The notes under the pieces: generated by a model
The model's input: the letters and a program-made list of their open reading frames with translations, nothing else
Database searches by the model: none
Told to the model about the DNA's origin: nothing
Program-made: the position numbers and the translations under genes
Source: Terasakiella pusilla DSM 6293
GTDB taxonomy: Bacteria > Pseudomonadota > Alphaproteobacteria > Rhodospirillales > Terasakiellaceae
DNA length: 33,457 bases
Direction of reading: 5' to 3'
NCBI RefSeq assembly: GCF_000688235.1
Contig: NZ_JHYO01000036.1
Location: 1 to 33,457 of the forward strand
Shown: in pieces, positions 16,202 to 23,992 of the stretch
Layout of the letters: every line of letters starts with the position of its first letter
Position numbering within the stretch: position 1 is the first letter of the stretch

Positions 16202-16885
16202 TTATTCCCCGCCGTTTTGTTTGGACCAGCCGATCGGGTCTTCCAGGAAGGAGCGCACACCGTCGAGTTTTTCTTTGCTGAAGTATTCGCCTTTTTCTGC
16301 AACAGCCATGACGTCCCACCAGTTACACAGATAGTGCAGGGTGACGCCGGATTGTTCCAAGGCTTCAAGTGCACCGGGGATGACACCGTAGAAGAAGACC
16401 ACAAAGGCATCGTCACATTGTGCACCGGCACCACGAAGGGCGTTTACAAAGTTCAGTTTAGACCCCCCGTCTGTGGCGAGGTCTTCCACCAGAAGAACGC
16501 GTTTGCCTTCTTCCATATGCCCTTCGATCTGGGCGTTGCGGCCAAAACCTTTTGGTTTTTTACGAACGTAGAGCATGGACGCGTCCAACTGGTCCGCCAT
16601 CCAAGCCGCGTAAGGGATACCGGCTGTTTCGCCACCGGCAACATAATCGAAAACTTCAAAACCGGCATCTTGTTGTAGCATTTCTTTGGCAAGGCTCATG
16701 ACCTTGCGACGCGCGCGGTTGAAGGAAATCAGTTTGCGGCAATCAATATAGACCGGGCTGGCTTTGCCAGAGGTCAGGATATAGGGCTCTTCCGGGCGGA
16801 AGTTGATGGCTTCAATTTCCAATAGGATTTTGGCGACGGTTTCGCCTGCTTTTTTATGTTCCGGGCTGCGCAAAACGGTGCTCAT
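16202..16885 (-). CDS. pyrE: Orotate phosphoribosyltransferase
   Basis: 227 aa. It transfers the ribose phosphate of PRPP to orotate to give OMP in pyrimidine synthesis, in the cytoplasm. Seen here are the N-terminal LTSGKASPVYIDCR orotate/phosphate region (37-50), YVAGGETAGIPYA (81-93), RKKPKGFGRNAQIEG (108-122, catalytic flexible loop with K and R) and the PRPP motif VLLVEDLATDGGSK (130-143). The start is the ATG at 16883-16885. The TRAP operon ends in its own terminator upstream, so pyrE probably uses a promoter in 16886-16950. It is followed closely by a 31-aa membrane ORF. Confidence 0.96.
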   Translation of the reverse strand: MSTVLRSPEHKKAGETVAKILLEIEAINFRPEEPYILTSGKASPVYIDCRKLISFNRARRKVMSLAKEMLQQDAGFEVFDYVAGGETAGIPYAAWMADQLDASMLYVRKKPKGFGRNAQIEGHMEEGKRVLLVEDLATDGGSKLNFVNALRGAGAQCDDAFVVFFYGVIPGALEALEQSGVTLHYLCNWWDVMAVAEKGEYFSKEKLDGVRSFLEDPIGWSKQNGGE

Positions 16886-16950
16886 GGCTCACATATCCTC
16901 AAATGTCGTGCTAGATGGCTCTTTCTAGTCTCAAAATCAAGGATTGGCAA

Positions 16951-16987
16951 CAAAAGAAAGGGCTGCTTCCCACAGGGGAAGCAGCCC
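16951..16987 (-). terminator. Intrinsic terminator of the TRAP operon
   Basis: A perfect 11-bp GC-rich stem (16960-16970 with 16977-16987, 6-nt loop) is followed on the minus strand by TTTCTTTTG. It lies 25 bp after the dctM stop. Confidence 0.88.
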
Positions 16988-17012
16988 ATCAAGTGACAGG
17001 GTGTCGGATGAC

Positions 17013-18413
17013 TTACTTATAACCGTTGATCTTATCGAACCATTCCGGCAGGAAGAGTGAAATCTGCGGAATGTAAGTGATAAGGACCAAAAAGATCAGC
17101 AGCAGGGACAGCCACGGCAGGGCGGCTTTTACAGCCCAACCGATAGAACGGCCCGTGATGCCGGCGGTGACAAATAAGTTGAGTCCGACAGGAGGCGTGA
17201 TCATGCCGATCTCCATGTTCACCACCATGATGATACCAAGGTGGACCGGATCGATACCCAGCTGGATCGCGATCGGGAAGAGAATCGGTGCCATGATCAA
17301 GATGATAGCAGAAGGTTCCATAAAGTTACCCGCTGCCAACAGCAAGAGGTTGACAACAATCAGGAAGCCCCACCATGGCAGACCCCAGCCAACAATGGCT
17401 TCGGCGATATGGTGCGGGATACGTTCTGTTGTGAGAACGTGCGCAAACAACATGGCGTTGGCGATGATGAACAACAGCATCAGGGATACTTTTGTTGCAT
17501 CGATCAGGACTTTGCGCACGTCCGGGTCATTGATACATTTAGGCAGGGCGACAATGGATTGACCAAAGGCGCGCAAGCCTGCTGAAATCGGGTTTTCACC
17601 GTCGTTGGACCATGCTTTTTCTTTCAGTGGGCCCATGTCACGATAAACAAAGACGGACACAAAGAAGGCATAGACAGCAGAAACCGCCGCCGCTTCTGTT
17701 GGCGAGGCAATCCCGCCGTAGATGGAACCAAGCACGATCACGATCAACATGATGCCGCCCATGGCACTCATCATGGAACGGAACAGTTCAATCACACCCG
17801 GGAAAGGCTCTGACGGTAGTTTCATGACGCGTGCGGCAATATAGATGGCGACCATCAGGATCAGGCCCATCATGATGCCGGGGATAAAGCCCGCCATAAA
17901 CATTTTAGAAGCAGAAACTTCTGTTGCGGCAGAATAAACCAGCATCACGATAGAAGGCGGGATCAGGATCCCCAACGTCCCGGCGTTGGCGATAACGCCT
18001 GCGCCAAATTTTTCTGGATAGCCGGATTTGACCATCCCGGCGATGACGATAGACCCGATGGCGGCAACAGTCGCGGGTGATGACCCTGACACAGCCGCAA
18101 ACAGCATACAGGCAAGGACAGAAGCCATTGCCAGACCACCTTTAATGTGACCGACAAGCGCGATTGCAAAACGGATCAGACGTTTCGCGACACCACCTGT
18201 GGACAGGAAGGCGGAAGACAGAATAAAGAACGGGATCGCCAGCAGCGTGTAGTGTTCGGACAGGGCCTCAAACAGTTTCAAGGCGATGGATGCCACGGAG
18301 TCGTCGGAGAAGAGAAGGATCGTACTGACGGAAGACAGACCCAGAGCAACCGCAATCGGCATCCCCAGAAACATGCACCCGAATAAAGTGACGAACAGAA
18401 AAGCAATGGTCAT
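17013..18413 (-). CDS. dctM: TRAP transporter large permease, DctM type
   Basis: 466 aa with about twelve membrane spans. It carries the sodium-coupled transport channel of a TRAP transporter in the inner membrane. Family features are MFLGMPIAVALGLSS near the start, AAVSGSSPATVAAIGSI, GTLGILIPPSI and the C-terminal NMEIGMITPPVGLNLFV. It is about 30 residues longer than average because of a polar cytoplasmic insertion (about 258-300, GPLKEKAWSNDGENPISAG). It overlaps dctQ by 4 nt (ATGA), so the two are translationally coupled. It is the last gene of the operon. Confidence 0.95.
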   Translation of the reverse strand: MTIAFLFVTLFGCMFLGMPIAVALGLSSVSTILLFSDDSVASIALKLFEALSEHYTLLAIPFFILSSAFLSTGGVAKRLIRFAIALVGHIKGGLAMASVLACMLFAAVSGSSPATVAAIGSIVIAGMVKSGYPEKFGAGVIANAGTLGILIPPSIVMLVYSAATEVSASKMFMAGFIPGIMMGLILMVAIYIAARVMKLPSEPFPGVIELFRSMMSAMGGIMLIVIVLGSIYGGIASPTEAAAVSAVYAFFVSVFVYRDMGPLKEKAWSNDGENPISAGLRAFGQSIVALPKCINDPDVRKVLIDATKVSLMLLFIIANAMLFAHVLTTERIPHHIAEAIVGWGLPWWGFLIVVNLLLLAAGNFMEPSAIILIMAPILFPIAIQLGIDPVHLGIIMVVNMEIGMITPPVGLNLFVTAGITGRSIGWAVKAALPWLSLLLIFLVLITYIPQISLFLPEWFDKINGYK

Positions 18414-19057
18414 TTGTTGGCCTCCACGTCATCGTTGAGTTTCACGCTGTTGGAATCGATGCCTTGTTCTTTCAGGGCATCTTTACCTTCGTCAGCCATG
18501 TGCATTTCATTCCATTCCCCTGTCAGCAGCTTTTTCAGCACTTCAAGGAAACGTAACGTCAGCAGCATAAAGCCGATCAACAGCGGGCCATGGGCGATCC
18601 ACATGGGCAGAAGTGGTTCTTCTTCGTCAATTTTGAAAACGTCCCACATCATATCTTCGGGGATCAGGGCCATGAAAATAGACGGTGTTGGTGTGTCTTC
18701 CATGGCAAGGCCGATGCTGTAGACTTTTGCCAGATAGACCCACGCCCCAAACATGATAAGGCCACAGTAGAGCAGACAGAGAAGAACAGAAGCGATGCTG
18801 AACAGGCGTTTCATTTCAGGGTTCAACAGTCGGACAACGGCGTCTACACCGATATGTGCCCCGACTTTAACACCGTAAGAAATGCCGAATAATACAAACC
18901 AGGCAGAAGCGTGCAGCGTGACTTCCTGTGCCCAGTGAATGCCGGTATTGAAGCCGAAGCGTAAAACAACTTCGACAAATACCAGAAGGGTCATGGTAAC
19001 GAGCAGAAAGCTCAGGACACCTTCTTCAAGTTGGCGACCGAATTTTGCGACCATCAT
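18410..19057 (-). CDS. dctQ: TRAP transporter small permease, DctQ type
   Basis: 215 aa from the ATG at 19055-19057, which has GGGG 5-8 nt upstream. A GTG at 19102 would extend it into the preceding hairpin. Four spans are visible, with the first near LEEGVLSFLLVTMTLLVFVE and the DctQ-like IHWAQEVTLHASAWFVLFG. It is longer than typical (about 160-180 aa). A polar insertion (about LAMEDTPTPSIFMALIPEDM to KIDEEEPLLP) precedes the last span, and an acidic 40-residue tail follows it. It pairs with DctM. A hairpin separates it from dctP. Confidence 0.9.
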   Translation of the reverse strand: MMVAKFGRQLEEGVLSFLLVTMTLLVFVEVVLRFGFNTGIHWAQEVTLHASAWFVLFGISYGVKVGAHIGVDAVVRLLNPEMKRLFSIASVLLCLLYCGLIMFGAWVYLAKVYSIGLAMEDTPTPSIFMALIPEDMMWDVFKIDEEEPLLPMWIAHGPLLIGFMLLTLRFLEVLKKLLTGEWNEMHMADEGKDALKEQGIDSNSVKLNDDVEANK

Positions 19058-19080
19058 ATTGCCCCGAATTTTATTAAAAA

Positions 19081-19137
19081 AAACAATCAGATAAGGAAAC
19101 ACCCCTCAAGCGTTCCGAGACGGAAGACCTGAGGGGT
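19081..19137 (-). terminator. Hairpin between dctP and dctQM (partial terminator or processing site)
   Basis: The outer stem is ACCCCTCA (19101-19108) with TGAGGGGT (19130-19137) and the inner stem TTCCG (19113-19117) with CGGAA (19121-19125). On the minus strand a T-run follows 15-20 nt later, and a T-run also follows directly on the plus strand. Placed inside a TRAP operon, it should lower dctQM relative to dctP, or protect the dctP 3' end. Confidence 0.65.
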
Positions 19138-19156
19138 ATTTTTGTTTGCAGACAGC

Positions 19157-20143
19157 TTAGTTATTGGCTGCAATCGCAGCGTCGAGCAGGTCTTGGCCCA
19201 CAGCTTCTTCAAACTGTGCCCAAACCGGCTTCATCGCTTCAACCCATTGCTGACGCTCAGCATCGCTCAGGTCGATAACTTGTGAACGGCCAGACTCTTC
19301 AATGGCTTTACGGTCGCTGATTGCTTTGTCGAGGGCAATTTTGTTACCGAATGCAATCGCTTCGTCCATGGACGCTTTAACAACCGGACGCACGTCGTCC
19401 GGCAGGCTGTCCCAGAATTCGCGGGATGTTACAACCAGATAGTCAAGCAGGCCGTGGTCGGTTGCTGTGATGTATTCCTGAACTTCGAAGAATTTTTTGG
19501 AATAGATGTTGGACCAGGTGTTTTCCTGACCGTCGATCGCTTTTGTTTGCAGCAGAGTAAAGACTTCAGAGAACGGCTTTTTCAGAGGAACAGCGTTCAC
19601 CGCTTCAAACTGTGCAGACAGAACGTCAGAGCTCATGATACGGAATTTCAGGCCGTCGGCGTCAGCCGGTGTACGCAGGGGCTTGGAAGCGGAGATTTGC
19701 TTCATACCGTTGTGCAGGTAACCCAGACCAACGATGCCTTTTTTACGCATGGAAGCGAGGAGTTTTTGACCCGCTTCGCTTTGCTGGAATTTCTCAGCAG
19801 CAGCCATGTCTTTAAACAGGAACGGCAGATCAAACAGTTGCAGTTTCTTTGTGTATTTTTTGAATTTTGACAAAGATGGTGCCGCGATTTGGACATCGCC
19901 CAGCAGCATTGCTTCCAGAACTTTGTTATCCCCGTACAGCTGAGAGCTTGGGTACACTTCAACTTTAACTTTGTCGCCCAGACGCTCTGCGATCAGGTCG
20001 CGGAATTTGTTAGCCATTTGGCCTTTTGGTGTATTCTCAGCAACAACGTGAGAAAACTTGATAACGATCGGCTCAGCAGCTTGTGCAACAGTCGCAGTCA
20101 TCATTGCAGCAGCCATGAAAAGGCCAGCGGTAAACTTACGCAT
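19157..20143 (-). CDS. dctP: TRAP transporter solute-binding protein, DctP type
   Basis: 328 aa from the ATG at 20141-20143, which has GGGAGGAAT about 9 nt upstream. The Sec signal peptide ends at about AQAAEP (residue 25). The mature protein is a DctP-family binder: IVIKFSHVVAENTPKG, then VEVYPSSQLYGD, then the conserved substrate-arginine region GLKFRIMSSDV and the AIDGQENTWSN segment. C4-dicarboxylates such as malate, succinate or fumarate are likely, supported by the adjacent dctB/dctD. It is periplasmic and is the first gene of dctPQM. Its leader carries a long terminator-like hairpin. Confidence 0.94.
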   Translation of the reverse strand: MRKFTAGLFMAAAMMTATVAQAAEPIVIKFSHVVAENTPKGQMANKFRDLIAERLGDKVKVEVYPSSQLYGDNKVLEAMLLGDVQIAAPSLSKFKKYTKKLQLFDLPFLFKDMAAAEKFQQSEAGQKLLASMRKKGIVGLGYLHNGMKQISASKPLRTPADADGLKFRIMSSDVLSAQFEAVNAVPLKKPFSEVFTLLQTKAIDGQENTWSNIYSKKFFEVQEYITATDHGLLDYLVVTSREFWDSLPDDVRPVVKASMDEAIAFGNKIALDKAISDRKAIEESGRSQVIDLSDAERQQWVEAMKPVWAQFEEAVGQDLLDAAIAANN

Positions 20144-20160
20144 AAGGATTATTCCTCCCA

Positions 20161-20238
20161 ATTAAAAAATACAAACGGCGGCTGAATGGTATTCGATAAA
20201 ATAATTTCGAAGCCAATTCTCCCGTTGCCGCCGTTTGT
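20161..20238 (-). promoter_or_regulatory. Terminator-like leader hairpin immediately before dctP
   Basis: A perfect 12-bp stem (20171-20182 with 20227-20238) encloses a 44-nt arm with its own small pairing (TTCGA with TCGAA). On the minus strand it is followed by ATTTTTTAATT and then directly by the dctP Shine-Dalgarno sequence. Only about 18 nt separate the U-tract from the start codon, too little for a promoter. The structure must therefore lie in the dctP leader, or end readthrough from dctD. This favours attenuation or a 5'-UTR control element. Confidence 0.65.
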
Positions 20239-20326
20239 TAAGTCATACTTTTAGCAAAGAAAGTAAGCCTAAGTATTCAAATTGAACGGGGAAGGAAAAC
20301 AGCAAATTTGCGTAAAAATATAAAAA

Positions 20327-20397
20327 AGTGCGACTGTGCGCTGCAACATTCAGGGTTTTATTGCGTTGAGTAATCTTCGTGTGCGGGTTTTCGCACA
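20327..20397 (-). promoter_or_regulatory. Candidate DctD activator sites upstream of dctP
   Basis: A dyad TGTGCG-N6-CGCACA lies at 20380-20397. A closely spaced pair of the same half-site, GTGCG (20328-20332) and GTGCG (20336-20340), lies about 50 bp nearer to dctP. Paired distal sites about 190-250 bp before the start codon fit an enhancer-type response regulator. Assignment to DctD rests on gene proximity only. Confidence 0.4.
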
Positions 20398-20461
20398 TAT
20401 GGCACAAAAGAATGGGCGATATCTCGCGCATTGTATTGTTCGTAATTCAAACAATTTTCCG

Positions 20462-20484
20462 AGATATGCAGAACTTGCATATCT
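20462..20484. repeat. 9-bp inverted repeat after dctD
   Basis: AGATATGCA (20462-20470) and TGCATATCT (20476-20484) with a 5-nt spacer. It lies 39 bp after the dctD stop. No T-run follows on the minus strand, so an operator is as likely as a terminator. Confidence 0.6.
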
Positions 20485-20522
20485 GAGATGAGCGATTCGC
20501 ATTCTGGTCAGACCAATTTGCG

Positions 20523-21896
20523 TTAGCCTTTTGGGGTGTAGTCCGTACGTTCTATGTCGTACTTCTTCATCTTATCGCTGAGGGTCTTGCGCGGGACCTT
20601 GAGAATATCGAGAGCGTCTTTAATGCAGCCATGGGTCTGTTCCAGGGCTTGTATGATGAGACTCTTTTCATACGTTTCCAGCCGCTGGGGGAGGCTTTCG
20701 TCATTGAGATCGGTCTTTTTGTGCGCCACAGGTTCGGTGTGCAGCGGGTTTTGTCCTGCCCCGAGGATGAACCGTTCTGCGGCATTTTTCAGTTCCCGCA
20801 CGTTGCCGGGCCAGTCATGAGCGATCAGGGCTTCTGTTTGCGGGGCGCGAATGTCTGGTAAATCCCGTTTAAACCGCTCCGCGGCTTCGGTGGCAAAATG
20901 TAGGAACAGGGTGGGGATGTCCTCTTTCCAGCTGCGCAATGGCGGGGTGTGGATGGTGACGACACTCAGTCGATAGTATAGGTCTTCACGGAAAGTTCCT
21001 TTTTCGATCTCGTCTAACAGGTCGGCTTTGGTGGCAGCGACAATGCGCAGGTTGAGGGGCAGGACTTGATTGGAACCCAGCCGTTCGATGGATCTTTCTT
21101 GTAGAACACGCAGCAGCTTGACCTGCAATGTGAGGGGCAGGGACTCAATTTCATCAAGGAACAGGGTGCCGCCGGAGGAATATTCGATTTTACCGATCCG
21201 GCGTGAATTATTGCCGGGGAAGGTGCCGGGTTCATAACCGAAAAGTTCGCTTTCAAATAAATTTTCTGGCATGGCGCCGCAATTCACGGCAACAAAATGG
21301 CCGTTGTGTCGGCTGCTCCCGTCATGCAGGCAGCGCGCGACCAGTTCTTTACCCGTACCGGTTTCCCCTGCAATCAGCACATCGGCTTGCGCGTCTGCGA
21401 TGTTGCGGATCTGGTTGCGCACATGGTCGATGGGTTTTGACTTGCCCATCAGTCCGGTGGGAAGTTCCCCCTGTTTTTTGAGTTTTTCGCGTAGCTTGCG
21501 GTTTTCTTTGATCAGGGTGAGACGTTCCATGGCGCGCGAGGCCACATCGATTAATAAATCCGAAGGGAAAGGCTTTTCGATAAAGTCATATGCCCCGTCG
21601 CGCATGGCCTGAACTGCCATGGTGACATCGCCATGACCGGTGATGAGGATGACGGGCAGGTCTTTGTCGATCTTCTGGACTTGCTCCATAAACGCCAACC
21701 CATCCATGTTGGGCATCTTGATATCGGTGATGACGATCCCGGGCCACCCCTGTTCGATCTGTTTCAGCCCGTCTTCGGCACTTTCCAGACAAACGGCATC
21801 GAAGCCTGCAAGTTCCAGTGTCTGTTTTGCCGATAGCCGGATGTGCATTTCATCATCAATAAAGAGGACCGGACCTTTATATTCGTAATCAACCAT
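20523..21896 (-). CDS. dctD: NtrC-family response regulator, DctD type, with altered GAFTGA loop
   Basis: 457 aa. The receiver has D58 as phospho-acceptor in ITDIKMPNMDG and K108. The central AAA+ domain has Walker A GETGTGKE (177-184) and Walker B GTLFLDEIE (243-251). A Fis-type helix-turn-helix lies at about 411-446. The family normally activates sigma54 promoters of dicarboxylate transport genes. Here the sigma54-contact loop GAFTGA reads GTFPGN (224-229), with T, P and N substitutions, while the surrounding ESELFGYE...RRIGKIE is intact. It overlaps dctB by 8 nt. It may bind DNA and use ATP without being a normal sigma54 activator. Confidence 0.93.
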   Translation of the reverse strand: MVDYEYKGPVLFIDDEMHIRLSAKQTLELAGFDAVCLESAEDGLKQIEQGWPGIVITDIKMPNMDGLAFMEQVQKIDKDLPVILITGHGDVTMAVQAMRDGAYDFIEKPFPSDLLIDVASRAMERLTLIKENRKLREKLKKQGELPTGLMGKSKPIDHVRNQIRNIADAQADVLIAGETGTGKELVARCLHDGSSRHNGHFVAVNCGAMPENLFESELFGYEPGTFPGNNSRRIGKIEYSSGGTLFLDEIESLPLTLQVKLLRVLQERSIERLGSNQVLPLNLRIVAATKADLLDEIEKGTFREDLYYRLSVVTIHTPPLRSWKEDIPTLFLHFATEAAERFKRDLPDIRAPQTEALIAHDWPGNVRELKNAAERFILGAGQNPLHTEPVAHKKTDLNDESLPQRLETYEKSLIIQALEQTHGCIKDALDILKVPRKTLSDKMKKYDIERTDYTPKG

Positions 21897-23823
21897 GAGG
21901 AGCCTGTAAAAGTTCTACGCTAAAGACGGCACCGCCGTCCGGGTGGTTATGGGCTTTGAGGACACCGCCGAAATCCTGAATGATCCGCGAGGAAATGGAA
22001 AGACCCAATCCAAGGCCTTTCCCCACTTCTTTGGTGGTGAAGAAGGGATCGAAGATGCGCGCCATGTCTTTTTCCTCGCAACCGGGGCCATTATCCCGGA
22101 TGGTGAGGGTGACGCGGCTACGTGACATGGTGGCGGAAATCCAGATTTGAGGCTTTTCTGTTTCAGACAGGGCATCAAGGGCGTTGCGCAAGAGGTTGAG
22201 AAGCACCTGTTCTAGCCGGATCGTCTCCCCCAGAACCATGATGGTGTAATCGCCCAGCTGGTTGTGGATGGTGACGCCCGTGAGATTGGACGAACTGTCG
22301 ATAAGTTTTAAGGTTTCTTCCACCACTTTATTTAAACTGATCGGCTGTTTCTCTGATGGGGTTTTGCGCGAAAACACTTTAAGCTGCCCGGAGATTTTCC
22401 CCAGACGGGCACAGAGGTTGGAGATTTCTTCCAGATTGGATTGCACGTCGTTATAGCGGGCACGTTCCATAAAAACGCGGGCGTTGTCGGCGTAAGAGCG
22501 AATGGCGGTCAGGGGCTGGTTCATCTCATGGGTGATACCGGCAGCCATTTGTCCCAGAGCCGCCAGTTTACCAGCCTGCACCAGTTCATCCTGTGCCATA
22601 TGAAGATCGTTTTCCGCTTTCAGTCTTTCTTTAATTTCTTCTTCTAGTCGGGCGTTGGCTTCACTTAGGGCTTTGGTGCGGCGCTCGACACGTCTTTCCA
22701 ATTCAATGGCGGCTTCTTCGAGTGTTTTTTGATGCTGTTCTTGAAAGAGCAACTTGTTTTGGATCATATTGCGCCGCTGTAAGATGTAAAGCAGGCTTAA
22801 AATTGCGATTAACCATGCAAAGGCACCCAGAATAACACTATCCAATGTGTCTTCACGCAGGTTTGATTCCCGAAAGAGGTAATGGATTTTCCATTCCGTA
22901 CCCAAGATATTTTTGGTGCGCACATATATGTCTCCCCAATTGGACGCGTTTTTGACCCGGCCCAATGGTTGACGGATGGACACCCGTTTGGTGTGGTCAT
23001 CAATAATATTTTCCCGGCCTTGTTCAATCGGGCTCAGCGGGGCGTCAAAGTATTGTCTGGACTGAATGAGCGCGGTGCGTTCTGCCTTCGTCATGGGCTC
23101 AAATGTACGAAACTTCCAGCTTTTATTGCTGGAGATAATGATCACGCCGTTATTGTCGGTGACGACTACTTCCTCTTTCGATCGGGCCCAGGCTTCTTCC
23201 AGTCGGGCAACGCTGACTTTAACAACCACAACCCCGTCAATCTGATCTCCGTTGCCGATGGGGTAGGATAAAAAATAGCCGGGAATTTTAGAGGTTGTGC
23301 CAAGGGCAAAATAATGTCCGACCTTGCCCTGCATGGCATTTTTAAAATAGGGACGGAATTTGAAGTTCTTGCCGACAAAGGAGTCTTCCTGATCCCAGTT
23401 ACTGGATGCCAAGGTGACACCGCTGGGGGACATGACGTAGACGACAGAGACTTCGGCGGTTTGCCGGATTAAGTTTAAGTGGCGGTTGGCCCGTTCAATC
23501 TGTCTGGGGGTCGGGTCATGAAAAAAAAGCGCTTGCAAAATGGGGTCGCGGCCCAAAATGGTCGGCAGGTATTCATATTTCTCCAACTCACTGACAATGT
23601 TGGAGGAATAGAGATTCATGCGGGAGTCAAGTTGTTGGCGCAGGTCATCAAGGGCGGTTCGGTGCGTCCAGCTTGCCAGTGCCCAAAGCGATAAGGGCAT
23701 GACGATGGAGAGAAGCAGTATGAGTGACACGCGCACGGTCTTTTTCTGCATCAGATCCTGTTCAAAATCCGGTGCGGCCGTGTGAGGTTGGGAGAGGTGG
23801 AAACTATCTTGTGCCATCGTCAT
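21889..23823 (-). CDS. dctB: C4-dicarboxylate sensor histidine kinase, DctB type
   Basis: 644 aa. Membrane span 1 lies at about 30-52 and a large periplasmic dCache sensor at about 55-325 (SVVYVMSPSGVTLASSNW, then FKFRPYFKNAMQGKVGHYFALG, then VVVVKVSVARLEEAW). Span 2 lies at about 329-348, followed by a coiled coil (360-410). The H-box is MAAGITHEMNQPLTAIRSYADN-like with H432. The ATPase domain has NLLRNALDAL, DNGPGCEEKD and GLGLGLSIS. The architecture is that of DctB, which reads periplasmic succinate, malate or fumarate and phosphorylates DctD. The start is the ATG at 23821-23823 with a weak ribosome site; residue 3 is an alternative. It overlaps dctD by 8 nt. Confidence 0.94.
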   Translation of the reverse strand: MTMAQDSFHLSQPHTAAPDFEQDLMQKKTVRVSLILLLSIVMPLSLWALASWTHRTALDDLRQQLDSRMNLYSSNIVSELEKYEYLPTILGRDPILQALFFHDPTPRQIERANRHLNLIRQTAEVSVVYVMSPSGVTLASSNWDQEDSFVGKNFKFRPYFKNAMQGKVGHYFALGTTSKIPGYFLSYPIGNGDQIDGVVVVKVSVARLEEAWARSKEEVVVTDNNGVIIISSNKSWKFRTFEPMTKAERTALIQSRQYFDAPLSPIEQGRENIIDDHTKRVSIRQPLGRVKNASNWGDIYVRTKNILGTEWKIHYLFRESNLREDTLDSVILGAFAWLIAILSLLYILQRRNMIQNKLLFQEQHQKTLEEAAIELERRVERRTKALSEANARLEEEIKERLKAENDLHMAQDELVQAGKLAALGQMAAGITHEMNQPLTAIRSYADNARVFMERARYNDVQSNLEEISNLCARLGKISGQLKVFSRKTPSEKQPISLNKVVEETLKLIDSSSNLTGVTIHNQLGDYTIMVLGETIRLEQVLLNLLRNALDALSETEKPQIWISATMSRSRVTLTIRDNGPGCEEKDMARIFDPFFTTKEVGKGLGLGLSISSRIIQDFGGVLKAHNHPDGGAVFSVELLQAPHG

Positions 23824-23862
23824 TCATAGGTAAAAGGCGCCTCAACAAAATCCCTGCTCTTG

Positions 23863-23905
23863 AGGGGTGTCCCGGAAACTTGCCTCGTTTCGTATAGGGG
23901 TGTCC
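23863..23905. repeat. Direct repeat AGGGGTGTCC upstream of dctB
   Basis: Two exact 10-bp copies (23863-23872 and 23896-23905) start 33 bp apart, about three helical turns. They lie in the divergent region between dctB and the ELM1-type gene, where a regulator could bind. A GGATTAATCC palindrome follows at 23919-23928. Confidence 0.5.
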
Positions 23906-23992
23906 AGCATCAAAGGAGGGATTAATCCTATGTGCAAAATGTTAAAATATATGTAATAGATAGGTTTTTGATCATTGTATTTGAGTTTAGGC

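Larger units (their letters stand above)
20144..20522. other. dctP-dctD intergenic region (379 bp)
   Basis: It holds the dctP leader hairpin (20161-20238), an A/T-rich tract (about 20300-20330), GTGCG-type repeats (20327-20397) and a 9-bp dyad (20462-20484). I see no protein-coding ORF of its own and no exact GG-N10-GC sigma54 element on the minus strand. The nearest candidate (20254-20269) has 12 bases between GG and GC. Confidence 0.7.

Noticed and set aside
20254-20269. Possible sigma54 promoter of dctP
   Set aside because: GG and GC are 12 bases apart where 10 are required. The spacing rule is strict, so I do not call it a promoter.
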